Positions 15,004 to 22,242 are shown, numbered from the stretch's first letter. The stretch: 34,681 bases of DNA from an uncultured Oscillibacter sp. (GCF_947654275.1 NZ_CANTJS010000032.1:1-34681); one strand, 5' to 3'. The notes: generated by a model from the letters alone, not told the origin. Numbers and translations are program-made.

Positions 15004-16285
15004 CGCGGCTCTGCGCCGGGGACTGATGGACGCCAACCTGGCCCAATATGAAAAAGTGCTTCAACAGGCGGACGCCCGGGAGCCGGATTTTTCCCCGTCC
15101 TATCTCCGGGAGCGGACCCGGCTGCTGGCGGACCCCTGGGGCTGGATGCGGCGGCGGGAGCTGGCCGCGCCCCTCCGGGGCCGGCGGGTGAACTGGCGGC
15201 TGGCCGCCCTCATTGCGGCGCTGCTGCTCCTCTCCGCCTGTGCCTATGCCGTGGCCACCGGGCAGTTCTCCCAGTGGTTCCCCCGGCTGGGCACGAACCC
15301 CCAGGCCCCGGAGACGTCCGAGGAGGTCCTGACCCGCACGGGCACGGTGATCGGACAGAGCCAGACCGTGGGAGACACGACGGCGACCCTCAACGCCGCC
15401 GTGTGGGACGGCGCCCAAATTTATCTGTCCTTTACCATTGAAAGCCCCAGCCTCCCGGAGGACCTGCAAGCGTATACGCCTCTTCACACGGGGGACTGCC
15501 GCCTGATCCTGCGTCAGGACCAGTGGGAGGAGTACGAGACAAACCAGGTGAAAGAGTCCTGCGCCAATCAGAATATGACTCCGGAGGAAACGGAGGAGGC
15601 CGTCCGGGCCGCGCTGGAGGAAGGGGACCGAAAGGACGTCGTATGGCTGTTCTGCCCTGAGACACGGGAGGGAAATGTCCTCTCCTTCCAAATCAGCACA
15701 ACGCTGTTCTCCCGCTGGTTCACGGAAACCATACGGCCGGAGCTGACATTGCACCTGGAGAACATTGCCGTCTACGCGGACGGAAAAGGTGAGAGCATCA
15801 CCGACGAAAACGGATACGCCCAGAATCCGGGGCCGGGAGAGACCGTCATCCCGGGTCCCTTCGACCTGACCTTCACCCTGGAGGGCCCCATCCTGCCCAT
15901 TCGCTACGAGGGGGCCGATGCGGAGGTGACGGCCATGGACATTCCCCTCCGCTTCACGGGGTTTGAGTTTTCCGCCCTGGAGCTCACAGCCTTCTTTGAC
16001 GACCCGATGGAGCCGCTGCGGCCCCGGCCCGGCGAGACCCTGACCCCGGAGAAAGAGAGCGAACTTGAAAGAGTGATGAGGGACGGCTTCTTTGCGTCTT
16101 CCGAAAGCGTTCAGGGCCTCTGGACGGAGGACGGAACCTATGTGGACCTCTCAAATTCGGAGTCCAGCGGGGGAGGCGGCAATGTAAGCCGCCGCTATCC
16201 CTACCCCATCGACCCCGCCACGGTGACGGCGGTGGACATTGCCGGGACCCGGGTGGAGCTCGGCAGCCTGGAGCGCGTGGAGTAA
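14987..16285 (+). CDS. Membrane-anchored anti-sigma factor (DUF4179-like)
   Basis: A 432-residue single-pass protein. Residues 1-68 are a charged cytoplasmic domain that would hold the sigma factor. Residues about 70-90 (WRLAALIAALLLLSACAYAV) form the membrane span. The remaining 340 or so residues are an extracellular beta-rich domain resembling DUF4179 and related clostridial anti-sigma sensors (VIGQSQTVGDTTATLNAAVW; IYLSFTIES). ATG 14987 has AAGGAGGGA 5-6 bases upstream and overlaps the sigma stop, a typical sigma/anti-sigma arrangement. No zinc-binding HxxxCxxC motif is seen. How it senses and whether it is cleaved cannot be read. A second promoter follows it, separating it from the target genes. 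Confidence 0.85.
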   Translation: MMTRFDAALRRGLMDANLAQYEKVLQQADAREPDFSPSYLRERTRLLADPWGWMRRRELAAPLRGRRVNWRLAALIAALLLLSACAYAVATGQFSQWFPRLGTNPQAPETSEEVLTRTGTVIGQSQTVGDTTATLNAAVWDGAQIYLSFTIESPSLPEDLQAYTPLHTGDCRLILRQDQWEEYETNQVKESCANQNMTPEETEEAVRAALEEGDRKDVVWLFCPETREGNVLSFQISTTLFSRWFTETIRPELTLHLENIAVYADGKGESITDENGYAQNPGPGETVIPGPFDLTFTLEGPILPIRYEGADAEVTAMDIPLRFTGFEFSALELTAFFDDPMEPLRPRPGETLTPEKESELERVMRDGFFASSESVQGLWTEDGTYVDLSNSESSGGGGNVSRRYPYPIDPATVTAVDIAGTRVELGSLERVE

Positions 16286-16323
16286 AGCGGAGTAAAAATT
16301 TTTCAGAAAAATTTGAAAATCGT

Positions 16324-16351
16324 GGGATACAATGCCCTCCCCCTCCGTTTA
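16324..16351 (+). promoter_or_regulatory. ECF-type promoter of the stalk-domain operon
   Basis: GGGATAC (16324-16330), a 15-bp spacer and CGTTTA (16346-16351), preceded by AAAAATTTTT tracts. Box sequence and spacing are identical to the promoter of the sigma gene at 14398. The predicted leader is about 55 nt. Confidence 0.7.
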
Positions 16352-16412
16352 ATCAGCAGAAGGCCGGGGGAGGGCATTTCCCTTTCCCGCCAAAAGAAAG
16401 GAAGGTATTGTT

Positions 16413-17294
16413 ATGAAAAACCTCAAATCGTTCCTGTCCGGAGTCTTCGCCGCCCTGGCGCTGACCGCCTGCCTGGGAACCGCCCTGGCGGCGGCGGGAC
16501 AGGTGAGCTTCAACTTCGTCAGCGTCTCCATGGACGGACAGCAGAGAATCACGGCGGGCCAGGACATCACCGCCGCCAACGGCCAGAAGGTCCCCGGCTC
16601 CATCCTCTACACCGACCCGGCGGGGGGCAAAACCAACTATCTGCCCATTCGGGCCGTCAGCGAGCTGCTGGGGGTGGAAATCGGCTATGACTCCGCCACG
16701 AAGACGGTGCTTCTGGGGAAGCAGTCCGTTCAGACTGCGCCGCCTGAGGAGGGGAGTGTCATCGACCTCCGGACGCCTTCCGCCGTGCCGGAGAATCCCC
16801 GGCGGGGAGACGAGGCCCTGATTAAAAGCCGGGGCGGAACCATCCTGCCGGACGATGAACCCCAGTCCTACCGGGGGAATGCCAAGATGTTCCGGGACCG
16901 GAACGGAACACTCCGGTTCGAGTACCCTGTGGGAAACCTGAGCGCCCTGAACAGCCAGGACAAAGCGCTGGCGGAGAAATATCTGGTCAACGGAGATTAC
17001 CCGAAGAACGAAAAGGGCGAGAGCTACGGACTCGGACAGCTGGCCGACTATGTGGGCTATGAGCCGGACCTGGCGAAAATGGGGGACGAGTATGTGCGGA
17101 TGGCGGAACGGCAGGCGGAATTTGACAAGCTGAGCGGTCTGTCAAAGGAGGAGTGCCCCCACGCGTATACCTATTATCTGTATGACCAGGAGGGCGAGGT
17201 CATCCGGGAGCAGACGGACCCTTGCCAGGGGCACTACGAGGGTATGAGCCTGGAGGAAGTCATGCGGGCAGTCGAGGAAGGCAGGCTGTGGTGA
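16413..17294 (+). CDS. Secreted stalk-domain (copper amine oxidase N-domain-like) protein A
   Basis: A 293-residue exported protein. Residues 1-27 are a signal peptide (MKNLKSFLSGVFAALAL...ALAAA). Residues about 30-105 resemble the copper-amine-oxidase-N / stalk domain common in clostridial cell-wall proteins (YLPIRAVSELLGVEIGYDSA, then TKTVLLG). The rest is polar and charged, with KMFRDRNGTLRFEYPVG and a C-terminal helical MSLEEVMRAVEEGRLW. No catalytic residues of amine oxidases are present; the domain name reflects a fold only. AAAGGAAGG lies 6 bases before ATG 16413. Expression is probably from the ECF promoter at 16324. It is paralogous to the next gene in its signal peptide and stalk domain. 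Confidence 0.8.
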   Translation: MKNLKSFLSGVFAALALTACLGTALAAAGQVSFNFVSVSMDGQQRITAGQDITAANGQKVPGSILYTDPAGGKTNYLPIRAVSELLGVEIGYDSATKTVLLGKQSVQTAPPEEGSVIDLRTPSAVPENPRRGDEALIKSRGGTILPDDEPQSYRGNAKMFRDRNGTLRFEYPVGNLSALNSQDKALAEKYLVNGDYPKNEKGESYGLGQLADYVGYEPDLAKMGDEYVRMAERQAEFDKLSGLSKEECPHAYTYYLYDQEGEVIREQTDPCQGHYEGMSLEEVMRAVEEGRLW

Positions 17295-17353
17295 CGGCGG
17301 CGTCCGGGCGGAGCCAGGCGGGCCGAAGAGGCTGCGCAGGTAAAAATTTTGAC

Positions 17354-18130
17354 ATGAAAAACCTGAAATCGTTTGTATCCGGAGCACTGGCCATGGTTCT
17401 GGTCCTGTCCCTTGCAGGCGGCGCGTCCGCGGCGGCGGGGAAGCTGGAGGCCGGAACCGCCGGGGTCGTCATCCTGGACAGGGAGAAGGTGGCCCCCGGC
17501 GAGGCGTACACGGCGGACGGCGCGGACATTCCCGCCGTCGTCACCTGGCAGGACGCGGCGGGAAACACCCACAGCTATCTCCCGGTGGAGCTGCTGGCGG
17601 AATATCTGAACATTCCCGTCTTCTGGAGCGAGAAGCGGAACAGCGTGGTGCTGGGCGTCACCATGGAAAACGCGGAGCTGGAGGGCCATGTGTACCCCGG
17701 CGGAGAGAAGCCCGCCAACCCCTCCGAACCGGAGCTGGGCCAGACGGTGGGGCCCTTTACGGAGATCGACCCCGGCACGGTGAATACACAGGAGGGACCC
17801 ACCGGCATTGACGAGGACCGCACCAGAGTTCAGACGGCGACGGGCTTCACAACCGGAGGGGCCTACATCTCCGAGAACGGAACGCACATCGTCCTGACCG
17901 TAACGAACAACGGTCAGACCGCCGTCTCCTGTCTGGTCGGGCGGGACCGTGTGCTGGGCCGCTTCGAGCGGTTCCGCACCGTGGACATTGCCCCGGGAGA
18001 AACGCTGACGCGGGCCTTTGTCATTGCCGGCGGGACCACAGAAGAGCAGGCCGGTTTCACCTGCATCGTCCGAGGGGCGAAGGCCTCGGACACCGCGGAC
18101 GTCACCGTGTCCCTGATGCAGTACAAGTAA
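17354..18130 (+). CDS. Secreted stalk-domain protein B, paralogue of A
   Basis: A 258-residue exported protein. The signal peptide opens MKNLKSFVSG, nearly identical to protein A, and ends around GGASAAAG. The stalk-like domain (SYLPVELLAEYLNIPVFWSE, then VVLGV) spans about 30-105. A proline-rich linker follows, then a C-terminal beta-sandwich-like region (residues about 170-258; THIVLTVTNNGQTAVSC, VDIAPGETLTRAFVI). This suggests a surface-exposed binding domain. It begins 59 bp after protein A with no promoter or terminator between, so it is probably co-transcribed. The ribosome site (GCAGGTAAAA) is weak, so lower expression than protein A is likely. Function is unknown. Confidence 0.8.
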   Translation: MKNLKSFVSGALAMVLVLSLAGGASAAAGKLEAGTAGVVILDREKVAPGEAYTADGADIPAVVTWQDAAGNTHSYLPVELLAEYLNIPVFWSEKRNSVVLGVTMENAELEGHVYPGGEKPANPSEPELGQTVGPFTEIDPGTVNTQEGPTGIDEDRTRVQTATGFTTGGAYISENGTHIVLTVTNNGQTAVSCLVGRDRVLGRFERFRTVDIAPGETLTRAFVIAGGTTEEQAGFTCIVRGAKASDTADVTVSLMQYK

Positions 18131-18211
18131 GCAGAACTTGTCCGTTCCAACTGTCCCCACTGTCCGTCGGTTTGCCGCGGCTCATGCAGGCCCTGAAAAG
18201 GCGAAACAGCG

Positions 18212-18240
18212 GCCCCCTGGAGCCATGCGCTCCAGGGGGC
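18212..18240 (+). terminator. Hairpin terminator after the stalk-domain operon
   Basis: GCCCCCTGGAGC (18212-18223) pairs perfectly with 18229-18240. The tail (TGCTGTA) has few T residues, so efficiency is uncertain. Confidence 0.6.
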
Positions 18241-18283
18241 TGCTGTACAGGGATTGGGCCCCGCGCCGGAACCGGCGGGAAGC

Positions 18284-18310
18284 AAAAAATCCCGCCCAAA
18301 GGGCGGGATT
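18284..18310 (-). terminator. Third minus-strand terminator downstream of tRNA-Ser
   Basis: AATCCCGCCC (18288-18297) and GGGCGGGATT (18301-18310) flank an AAA loop. The minus strand continues into TTTTTT (18284-18289). Confidence 0.7.
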
Positions 18311-18380
18311 CTGAAGCAGGGGCGCTGCCGCCCCGGCGCGGAGCCAGCAAATAAAATTGAGTTTCCGGTATGCTGATACC

Positions 18381-18420
18381 AAAAACCAAACTGCAGCCCG
18401 GCAAAGCGGCTGCGGTTTGG
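18381..18420 (-). terminator. Second minus-strand terminator downstream of tRNA-Ser
   Basis: CCAAACTGCAGCC (18386-18398) and GGCTGCGGTTTGG (18408-18420) form a 13-bp stem with one G-T pair. The minus strand then reads TTTTT. Confidence 0.75.
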
Positions 18421-18457
18421 GAAAGAGAGCAGCGAAATAAGCGCATATGTACTGATG

Positions 18458-18494
18458 AAAAAAGTCGGAGCAAGCGATAGCAGCTTGCTCCGAC
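18458..18494 (-). terminator. Terminator of tRNA-Ser
   Basis: GTCGGAGCAAGC (18464-18475) pairs perfectly with 18483-18494 around a 7-nt loop. The minus strand then runs into TTTTTT (18458-18463). It begins directly after the encoded CCA. Confidence 0.92.
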
Positions 18495-18495
18495 A

Positions 18496-18587
18496 TGGCG
18501 GAGAAGGAGGGATTCGAACCCTCGAGACCCTTTAGGGGCCTACATGATTTCCAATCATGCGCCCTCGACCAACTAGGCGACTTCTCC
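18496..18587 (-). tRNA. tRNA-Ser (anticodon GGA)
   Basis: A 92-nt class II tRNA including encoded CCA (complement of 18496-18498). The acceptor stem GGAGAAG pairs with CTTCTCC, with discriminator G. The anticodon loop TTGGAAA gives GGA, reading UCC/UCU serine codons. A long variable arm (GCCCCTAAAGGGT region) and the T-loop GGTTCGAATCC are present. It is flanked by its own promoter and a terminator, so it is a single-gene unit. Confidence 0.97.
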
Positions 18588-18647
18588 ATAGCTGTCCGAC
18601 GTATCCGTCTGTCTATGCAATTGTTGTCCCACAGAAGAACAGTAACC

Positions 18648-18675
18648 ATTATAGCAGAGCTTTGATGAAAGTCAA
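18648..18675 (-). promoter_or_regulatory. Promoter of tRNA-Ser
   Basis: Minus strand: TTGACT (18670-18675), a 16-bp spacer and TATAAT (18648-18653), with TGC before the -10 box. Transcription starts about 55 nt before the mature 5' end. Confidence 0.85.
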
Positions 18676-18709
18676 GCCCTTTTTTACATTTTTCTCCGGC
18701 GGCGGGCAT

Positions 18710-18757
18710 GAAAATGGGACCGCGGCGGCCCCGGCGGCCCCATGGGTCCCCATTTTC
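18710..18757 (-). other. Long GC-rich hairpin past the exchanger gene
   Basis: GAAAATGGGACC (18710-18721) pairs with GGTCCCCATTTTC (18745-18757) with one bulged base, and GCGGC/GCCGC pairs extend it inward. It lies 108 bp past the stop of the minus-strand exchanger. No T-run follows, so it may be a 3' UTR structure rather than an efficient terminator. Confidence 0.45.
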
Positions 18758-18864
18758 TGCCCCAACGGCGGCCAAACCCGGGCGGAAGGCCCCAAAACAG
18801 CCGCCGTCGGAAGAAGACCGCAGGCAGACCGCGTCCGGTTCCGCCGGAGCGGGCGGCGGACCGT

Positions 18865-19815
18865 TCACAGCACCAGCACCGTCACATAACCCGCGTACAG
18901 GGTCAGCATCACCACGCCCTGCCAGCGGTAAAACCGTTCCGTCAGCAGCGGGGGCAGCACCGCCACACAGCACAGCAGCAGACACACCGGCAAATCCAGG
19001 GCCGTGGTCTGTTTGCCGATGGTCAGCCGCCCGCCGGAGACGGCGGAGCATGCCGACAGAATCATAGTCAGGTCGATGACGTTGGCCCCGATGATGTTGC
19101 CCACGGACATGGAGGCCTCTTTCCTGGCGATGGCCGTCAGTGTGGTCACCAGCTCGGGCAGGGAGGTCCCCACCGCCACCATGGTCACGCCGATGATGCT
19201 GGAGGGTACGCCCATCAGCAGTGCCAGCTCGCTGCCGTAGTCAATCAGCAGCCGGGAGCCAATCACAATGGCGGTAATCCCCATGGCAAACAGGAACAGC
19301 TTGGGGACCATCTGCCGCCGGGAGACGGTGCGGCCCCGTTCCCTCCGGCTCTCCGCCATGCTGGACCGGGCATCCCGCAGATTGCTCCAGAGGTAGAGGG
19401 CGAAAATCACCAGCAGAAGCAGGGCGGGCCCCGTTTCCAGCGACCCGCGGCGGCAGAGCACCATCAGCAGCGCCGCGGCGCAGACCATCAGAAAGGCCTT
19501 CTGCTCAAACTGCTGCCGGCTGACCCTGGAGGGAATGCACACCAGGGAGATGCCCAGAATCAGGCCGACATTGGCGGTGACGGAGCCCACGGCGTTGCCC
19601 ACCGCCAGATCCACCTCCCCCTGAAGCACCCCGGTGATTGACACCGTCAGCTCCGGCAGCGTGGTAGCCAGGGATACGACCGTGGCCCCGATGACGAACC
19701 GGGGCACGCCGGTGGCCTCGGCAATCCAGACCGCTCCGTCCAGAAACCAGTCTCCCCCCTTGATAATCAGCGCCAGACCCAGCAGAAACAGCAGAACCGC
19801 CGCCAGGATTTCCAT
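18865..19815 (-). CDS. CaCA-family Na+(K+)/Ca2+ exchanger
   Basis: A 316-residue membrane antiporter with about 10 helices in two inverted halves. Each half carries the alpha-repeat signature: GATVVSLATTLPELTVSI with NAVGSVTANVGLILG, and GVTMVAVGTSLPELVTTL with NIIGANVIDLTMIL. The glutamates in the LPEL segments are the expected cation ligands. A charged cytoplasmic loop (DARSSMAESRRERGR) links the halves. It would expel Ca2+ or a similar cation. ATG 19815 has AAGGCGGTGG 8 bases upstream; a TTG start at 19836 lacks a ribosome site. A leader of about 170 nt with stable hairpins precedes it. Sequence does not fix ion specificity. Confidence 0.9.
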   Translation of the reverse strand: MEILAAVLLFLLGLALIIKGGDWFLDGAVWIAEATGVPRFVIGATVVSLATTLPELTVSITGVLQGEVDLAVGNAVGSVTANVGLILGISLVCIPSRVSRQQFEQKAFLMVCAAALLMVLCRRGSLETGPALLLLVIFALYLWSNLRDARSSMAESRRERGRTVSRRQMVPKLFLFAMGITAIVIGSRLLIDYGSELALLMGVPSSIIGVTMVAVGTSLPELVTTLTAIARKEASMSVGNIIGANVIDLTMILSACSAVSGGRLTIGKQTTALDLPVCLLLCCVAVLPPLLTERFYRWQGVVMLTLYAGYVTVLVL

Positions 19816-19834
19816 AAATATCCACCGCCTTTTC

Positions 19835-19990
19835 AAAAAATCAGCGGGACCTTCACCGCCCCGCCGCCGGTCAGGCCGGCGGCGGAGACGGTCAAAGTCT
19901 CGCCTTTTTCATCCGATTCGGCGTCCCGCAGGAGCTCGGACCGCCCCGGGGAGGAGGCCCGCGCTCCGCCTGCGCCGCCTGTGATGTGAG
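19835..19990 (-). promoter_or_regulatory. Structured leader of the Ca2+ exchanger gene, possible attenuator
   Basis: The 5' leader contains a GGCGAGAC/GTCTCCGCC hairpin (about 19886-19909), a perfect 10-bp GC stem with a 5-nt loop (19861-19885), then GTCCCGC followed by TGATTTTTT (19835-19850). GTCCCGC (complement of 19844-19850) can pair with GCGGGAC (complement of 19923-19929) or with nearby GCGGG to form a weak terminator. It does not match a riboswitch class I know. Confidence 0.4.
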
Positions 19991-19993
19991 ACT

Positions 19994-20023
19994 GTTACAG
20001 TGCCATCTTACACGCGCTGTCAA
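19994..20023 (-). promoter_or_regulatory. Promoter of the Ca2+ exchanger gene
   Basis: Minus strand: TTGACA (20018-20023), an 18-bp spacer and TGTAAC (19994-19999). Confidence 0.6.
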
Positions 20024-20029
20024 CGTCCA

Positions 20030-20069
20030 TTTTGGCGAAGCGGGGCGGCTGGAGGCCGTTTCGCCAAAA
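20030..20069 (-). terminator. Hairpin at the end of the phosphatase-acetyltransferase gene
   Basis: TTTTGGCGAAGCGG (20030-20043) pairs with 20056-20069 at 13 of 14 positions around a 12-nt loop. The stem ends in A/T pairs and has no separate T-run, so it is a probable but imperfect terminator. Confidence 0.55.
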
Positions 20070-20083
20070 GTTTTCCTTCCGCC

Positions 20084-21139
20084 TCACGGCTCCCCCAGAA
20101 ATTCCGGGTCAAAGCCGATGAATTTTGACAGAAGCGCCCGTTCCTCCTCCTCCGCCGGGCTGAAGCCGCAGTCCAGGAAGAAGGCCCGGGCCTCGCTCTC
20201 CGGCGGCAGCAGCACGGTAAGCCGCTCCCCGCCCCGCTCCCGGGTATACTGCACCGCCTGGCCGACGAGCTGCACGCCGAAGCCCCGCTTCCGGCAGCCG
20301 GGCCGGACATAAATCAGGCCAATCCGGCCTTCCTCCGGGTCCATCTGGAGCAGGCCCACCGGCTCCTCCCCCAAAAAGCCCGTCAGCATCAGGGGAGCGT
20401 CCGGGTCCGCCGCGGCCTCCGCCAGAATCGAGGGGGGAGCTTCTTTTTCCGCCAGGGGCCGGAACCACAGTCCCGGCTCCAGGGCCACCGCCCGCTTCCG
20501 GACCTTCTCTCCCGCCAGAAACTCCGGGGTTTGCAGGTGGCTGTTGTCGTTCTGGAACACCACCCGGAGCGCCTCCCCGTCCCATTCCAGCAGGGAGACG
20601 GCGGTGTTGTCCCCGGTGGGGGATTTCTCGCCGGTGTCCCGCAGGGAGATGCCCTGAAGATTGGCCAGCAGCAGGCGGATGGCATAGCCGTGGGAAAAAA
20701 CAGCGACGGTTTTTCCCGGGTTCTCCGCGGCGATGGACTCCACGGCCCTCCGGACCCGTTCCAGGACCTGCCCGGGCGTCTCCGCGCCGGGGATGGCCCA
20801 GCGGTCCATCCGCTTTCCGAAGTCCTCCATGGCCTGGGGCGTCCGGCGGACAATCTCCCCCCAGGTCCGCTGCTCCCAGTCCCCCACATGAATCTCCCGC
20901 AGATCCCGCCGCCGGTGCAGCGTCAGCCCGTGGGACTTGTAAATGGCGCTGGCGGTGGCGCAGGTACGGTAGAGGTCGCTGGCATATACCGCGTCGACGG
21001 GGACGCCGGCAAAGCGCCGCTCCAGGGCCCGGACCTGCCGCCAGCCCCGGTCGGTGAGGTTGCTGTCGTGCTGGCCCTGGGCAATGCGGTACAGATTGCC
21101 CTCCGCCTCGGCGTGGCGAATGAGATAGATGCTGGTCAT
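20084..21139 (-). CDS. Histidine phosphatase-GNAT acetyltransferase fusion
   Basis: A 351-residue two-domain enzyme. Residues 1-200 are a phosphoglycerate-mutase-like histidine phosphatase: IYLIRHAEAEGN carries the phospho-accepting RH, YASDLYRTCATA follows, and VFSHGYAIRLLL supplies the second catalytic histidine. Residues about 220-345 form a GNAT N-acetyltransferase: GFLGEEPVGLLQM, then LIYVRPGCRKRGFGVQLVGQ, the acetyl-CoA-binding V-x-P-x-x-R-x-x-G-x-G/A signature in slightly altered form, and ARAFFLDCGF. Substrates are unknown; fusion suggests sequential or related reactions on one metabolite. ATG 21139 has GGAGGAATT 6 bases upstream. Longer in-frame sequence up to 21355 overlaps the promoter and is excluded. 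It is monocistronic. Confidence 0.9.
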   Translation of the reverse strand: MTSIYLIRHAEAEGNLYRIAQGQHDSNLTDRGWRQVRALERRFAGVPVDAVYASDLYRTCATASAIYKSHGLTLHRRRDLREIHVGDWEQRTWGEIVRRTPQAMEDFGKRMDRWAIPGAETPGQVLERVRRAVESIAAENPGKTVAVFSHGYAIRLLLANLQGISLRDTGEKSPTGDNTAVSLLEWDGEALRVVFQNDNSHLQTPEFLAGEKVRKRAVALEPGLWFRPLAEKEAPPSILAEAAADPDAPLMLTGFLGEEPVGLLQMDPEEGRIGLIYVRPGCRKRGFGVQLVGQAVQYTRERGGERLTVLLPPESEARAFFLDCGFSPAEEEERALLSKFIGFDPEFLGEP

Positions 21140-21326
21140 GGTAAATTCCTCCATCTGCTGGTCTGATGTTCTGCGCAGGGGCGGGGCAAAAACGGAGCGC
21201 GCCGTGTCCCCGTCCCCCGGGACGGCGGGAAGGGTGCGGAAGGGGCGTTTCATCGTTTTCGCGCCGCGCCGGTATGCCTTGAGCTTTTTAAAAATCAGCC
21301 GGACTCTTTTCGGCTGTGCCGGTTCC

Positions 21327-21355
21327 AGTATAGCGCATTCGGTACGATTTGGCAA
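21327..21355 (-). promoter_or_regulatory. Promoter of the phosphatase-acetyltransferase gene
   Basis: Minus strand: TTGCCA (21350-21355), a 17-bp spacer and TATACT (21327-21332). The predicted leader is about 180 nt. Confidence 0.7.
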
Positions 21356-21422
21356 AGGGGCAGAGGGATTTTTTCCGCACCGCCGGTCATACTAGTGCTG
21401 TGCCGAAAGGGAGTGACTGAAT

Positions 21423-21602
21423 ATGAGATTGAGCGCCGGATTTTGGTTCGGTATGGGCGCCGGCCTGGTGGCCGGTGCGGCAGCGGGGATGATGGCGCCC
21501 TGCGGCAAGGACTCCATGAAAACGCAGGTGGGGAGAAGCATCCACAAGCTGGGTGTCGCCGTGGATCATGCCGTGGACAACATCGTTTCCGAAATGCGCT
21601 GA
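21423..21602 (+). CDS. Small YtxH-like membrane-associated protein, 59 residues
   Basis: A short gene with a clear ribosome site (AAAGGGAGTGA, 21407-21417) before ATG 21423. The protein has a glycine/alanine-rich membrane segment at residues 7-26 (FWFGMGAGLVAGAAAGMMAP), then an amphipathic, charged C-terminal half (KTQVGRSIHKLGVAVDHAVDNIVSEMR). This architecture resembles the YtxH/gas-vesicle-like small proteins of Firmicutes, in which a glycine-zipper helix precedes a coiled region. The function of such proteins is poorly known. A terminator starts 6 bp past its stop, supporting a genuine transcription unit. No strong sigmaA promoter is obvious upstream. Confidence 0.75.
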   Translation: MRLSAGFWFGMGAGLVAGAAAGMMAPCGKDSMKTQVGRSIHKLGVAVDHAVDNIVSEMR

Positions 21603-21607
21603 CGAAG

Positions 21608-21644
21608 CGGGGCGGATTTTCCGCCCCGTCTTTCGTGTTTTTTG
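21608..21644 (+). terminator. Terminator of the 59-residue gene
   Basis: CGGGGCGG (21608-21615) pairs with CCGCCCCG (21621-21628) around ATTTT, followed by TCTTTCGTGTTTTTT. Outer ACGAA/TTTCGT bases can extend the stem. Confidence 0.85.
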
Positions 21645-21772
21645 AGCCGGCTCCGCGTCAGCAAAGGGGGCCGGCAGGCGGCATGGGGCTCCGGCTCTGC
21701 GGCTGTGCAGACGAGCGAACCGGGGCGTTTGGAAGGGGCTCAAAATTTTTTAAATTTTTTCAAAAAAAGCTC

Positions 21773-21804
21773 TTGACATTTTCTGCGGTCTTTGCTATTA
21801 TAAT
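21773..21804 (+). promoter_or_regulatory. Strong promoter with UP element for tRNA-Ala
   Basis: TTGACA (21773-21778), a 17-bp spacer and TATTAT (21796-21801); an overlapping TATAAT lies at 21799-21804. A/T tracts at 21742-21768 immediately upstream look like an UP element, as expected for a stable-RNA promoter. Confidence 0.85.
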
Positions 21805-21857
21805 CACTGTTCCGAGCACAACCACAAAGAAAATCTGAATATTTGCTTCTTATGTAT

Positions 21858-21933
<76 letters not shown>

Positions 21934-21947
21934 TCACGAGAGTGACG

Positions 21948-21986
21948 CAAAAACCTCGTTTCTTCGGAAACGGGGTTTTTGTTTTA
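21948..21986 (+). terminator. Terminator of tRNA-Ala
   Basis: CAAAAACCTCGTTTC (21948-21962) pairs with GAAACGGGGTTTTTG (21967-21981) around a TTCG tetraloop, with one G-T pair, then TTTT. Confidence 0.93.
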
Positions 21987-22023
21987 TGCCACACTGATTG
22001 CGAGATTTGCGGCAAACTGCTCC

Positions 22024-22049
22024 AGGTCAGCTGTTCGATCCCGCTTTTC
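22024..22049 (+). repeat. Partial duplicate of the tRNA-Ala T-arm
   Basis: This 26-bp segment matches tRNA-Ala positions 21901-21926 (AGGTCAGCGGTTCGATCC and onward) with two mismatches. The acceptor end and CCA are not preserved, and no anticodon arm precedes it, so it is not a tRNA. It resembles a degraded attachment-site copy left by an element that used the tRNA 3' end. Confidence 0.6.
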
Positions 22050-22191
22050 GACCGGGACCCTTTTGAAACGCTCCGTCAAACGCGTCCGCTGTTCCGCAGC
22101 TGTGCGGGGAGAACAAGCCGTCTCATCCGCTCACATGGATACTTGTGTTGCCGTGTCGGGGCAGAGTCAACCATCTTGGCACAGACGCAGA

Positions 22192-22229
22192 AAAGACCTT
22201 GCGCTTTTAGAATGCGCAAGGCCTTTTTG
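22192..22229. terminator. Bidirectional terminator
   Basis: AAAAG-A-CCTTGCGC (22192-22204) pairs with GCGCAAGG-C-CTTTT (22214-22227), with one internal A-C mismatch. T-runs flank both directions. It lies 13 bp past the stop of the minus-strand membrane protein. Confidence 0.8.
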
Positions 22230-22242
22230 TTTGCAGTCCTTG

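Noticed and set aside
19837..19993. yybP-ykoY manganese riboswitch before the Ca2+ exchanger gene
   Set aside because: Exchanger genes can carry this riboswitch, but the conserved GGGGAGUA loop and the second conserved loop were not found; only generic GC hairpins are seen.
22024..22049. A second tRNA gene
   Set aside because: Only T-arm-like sequence is present; there is no acceptor stem, anticodon arm or CCA.
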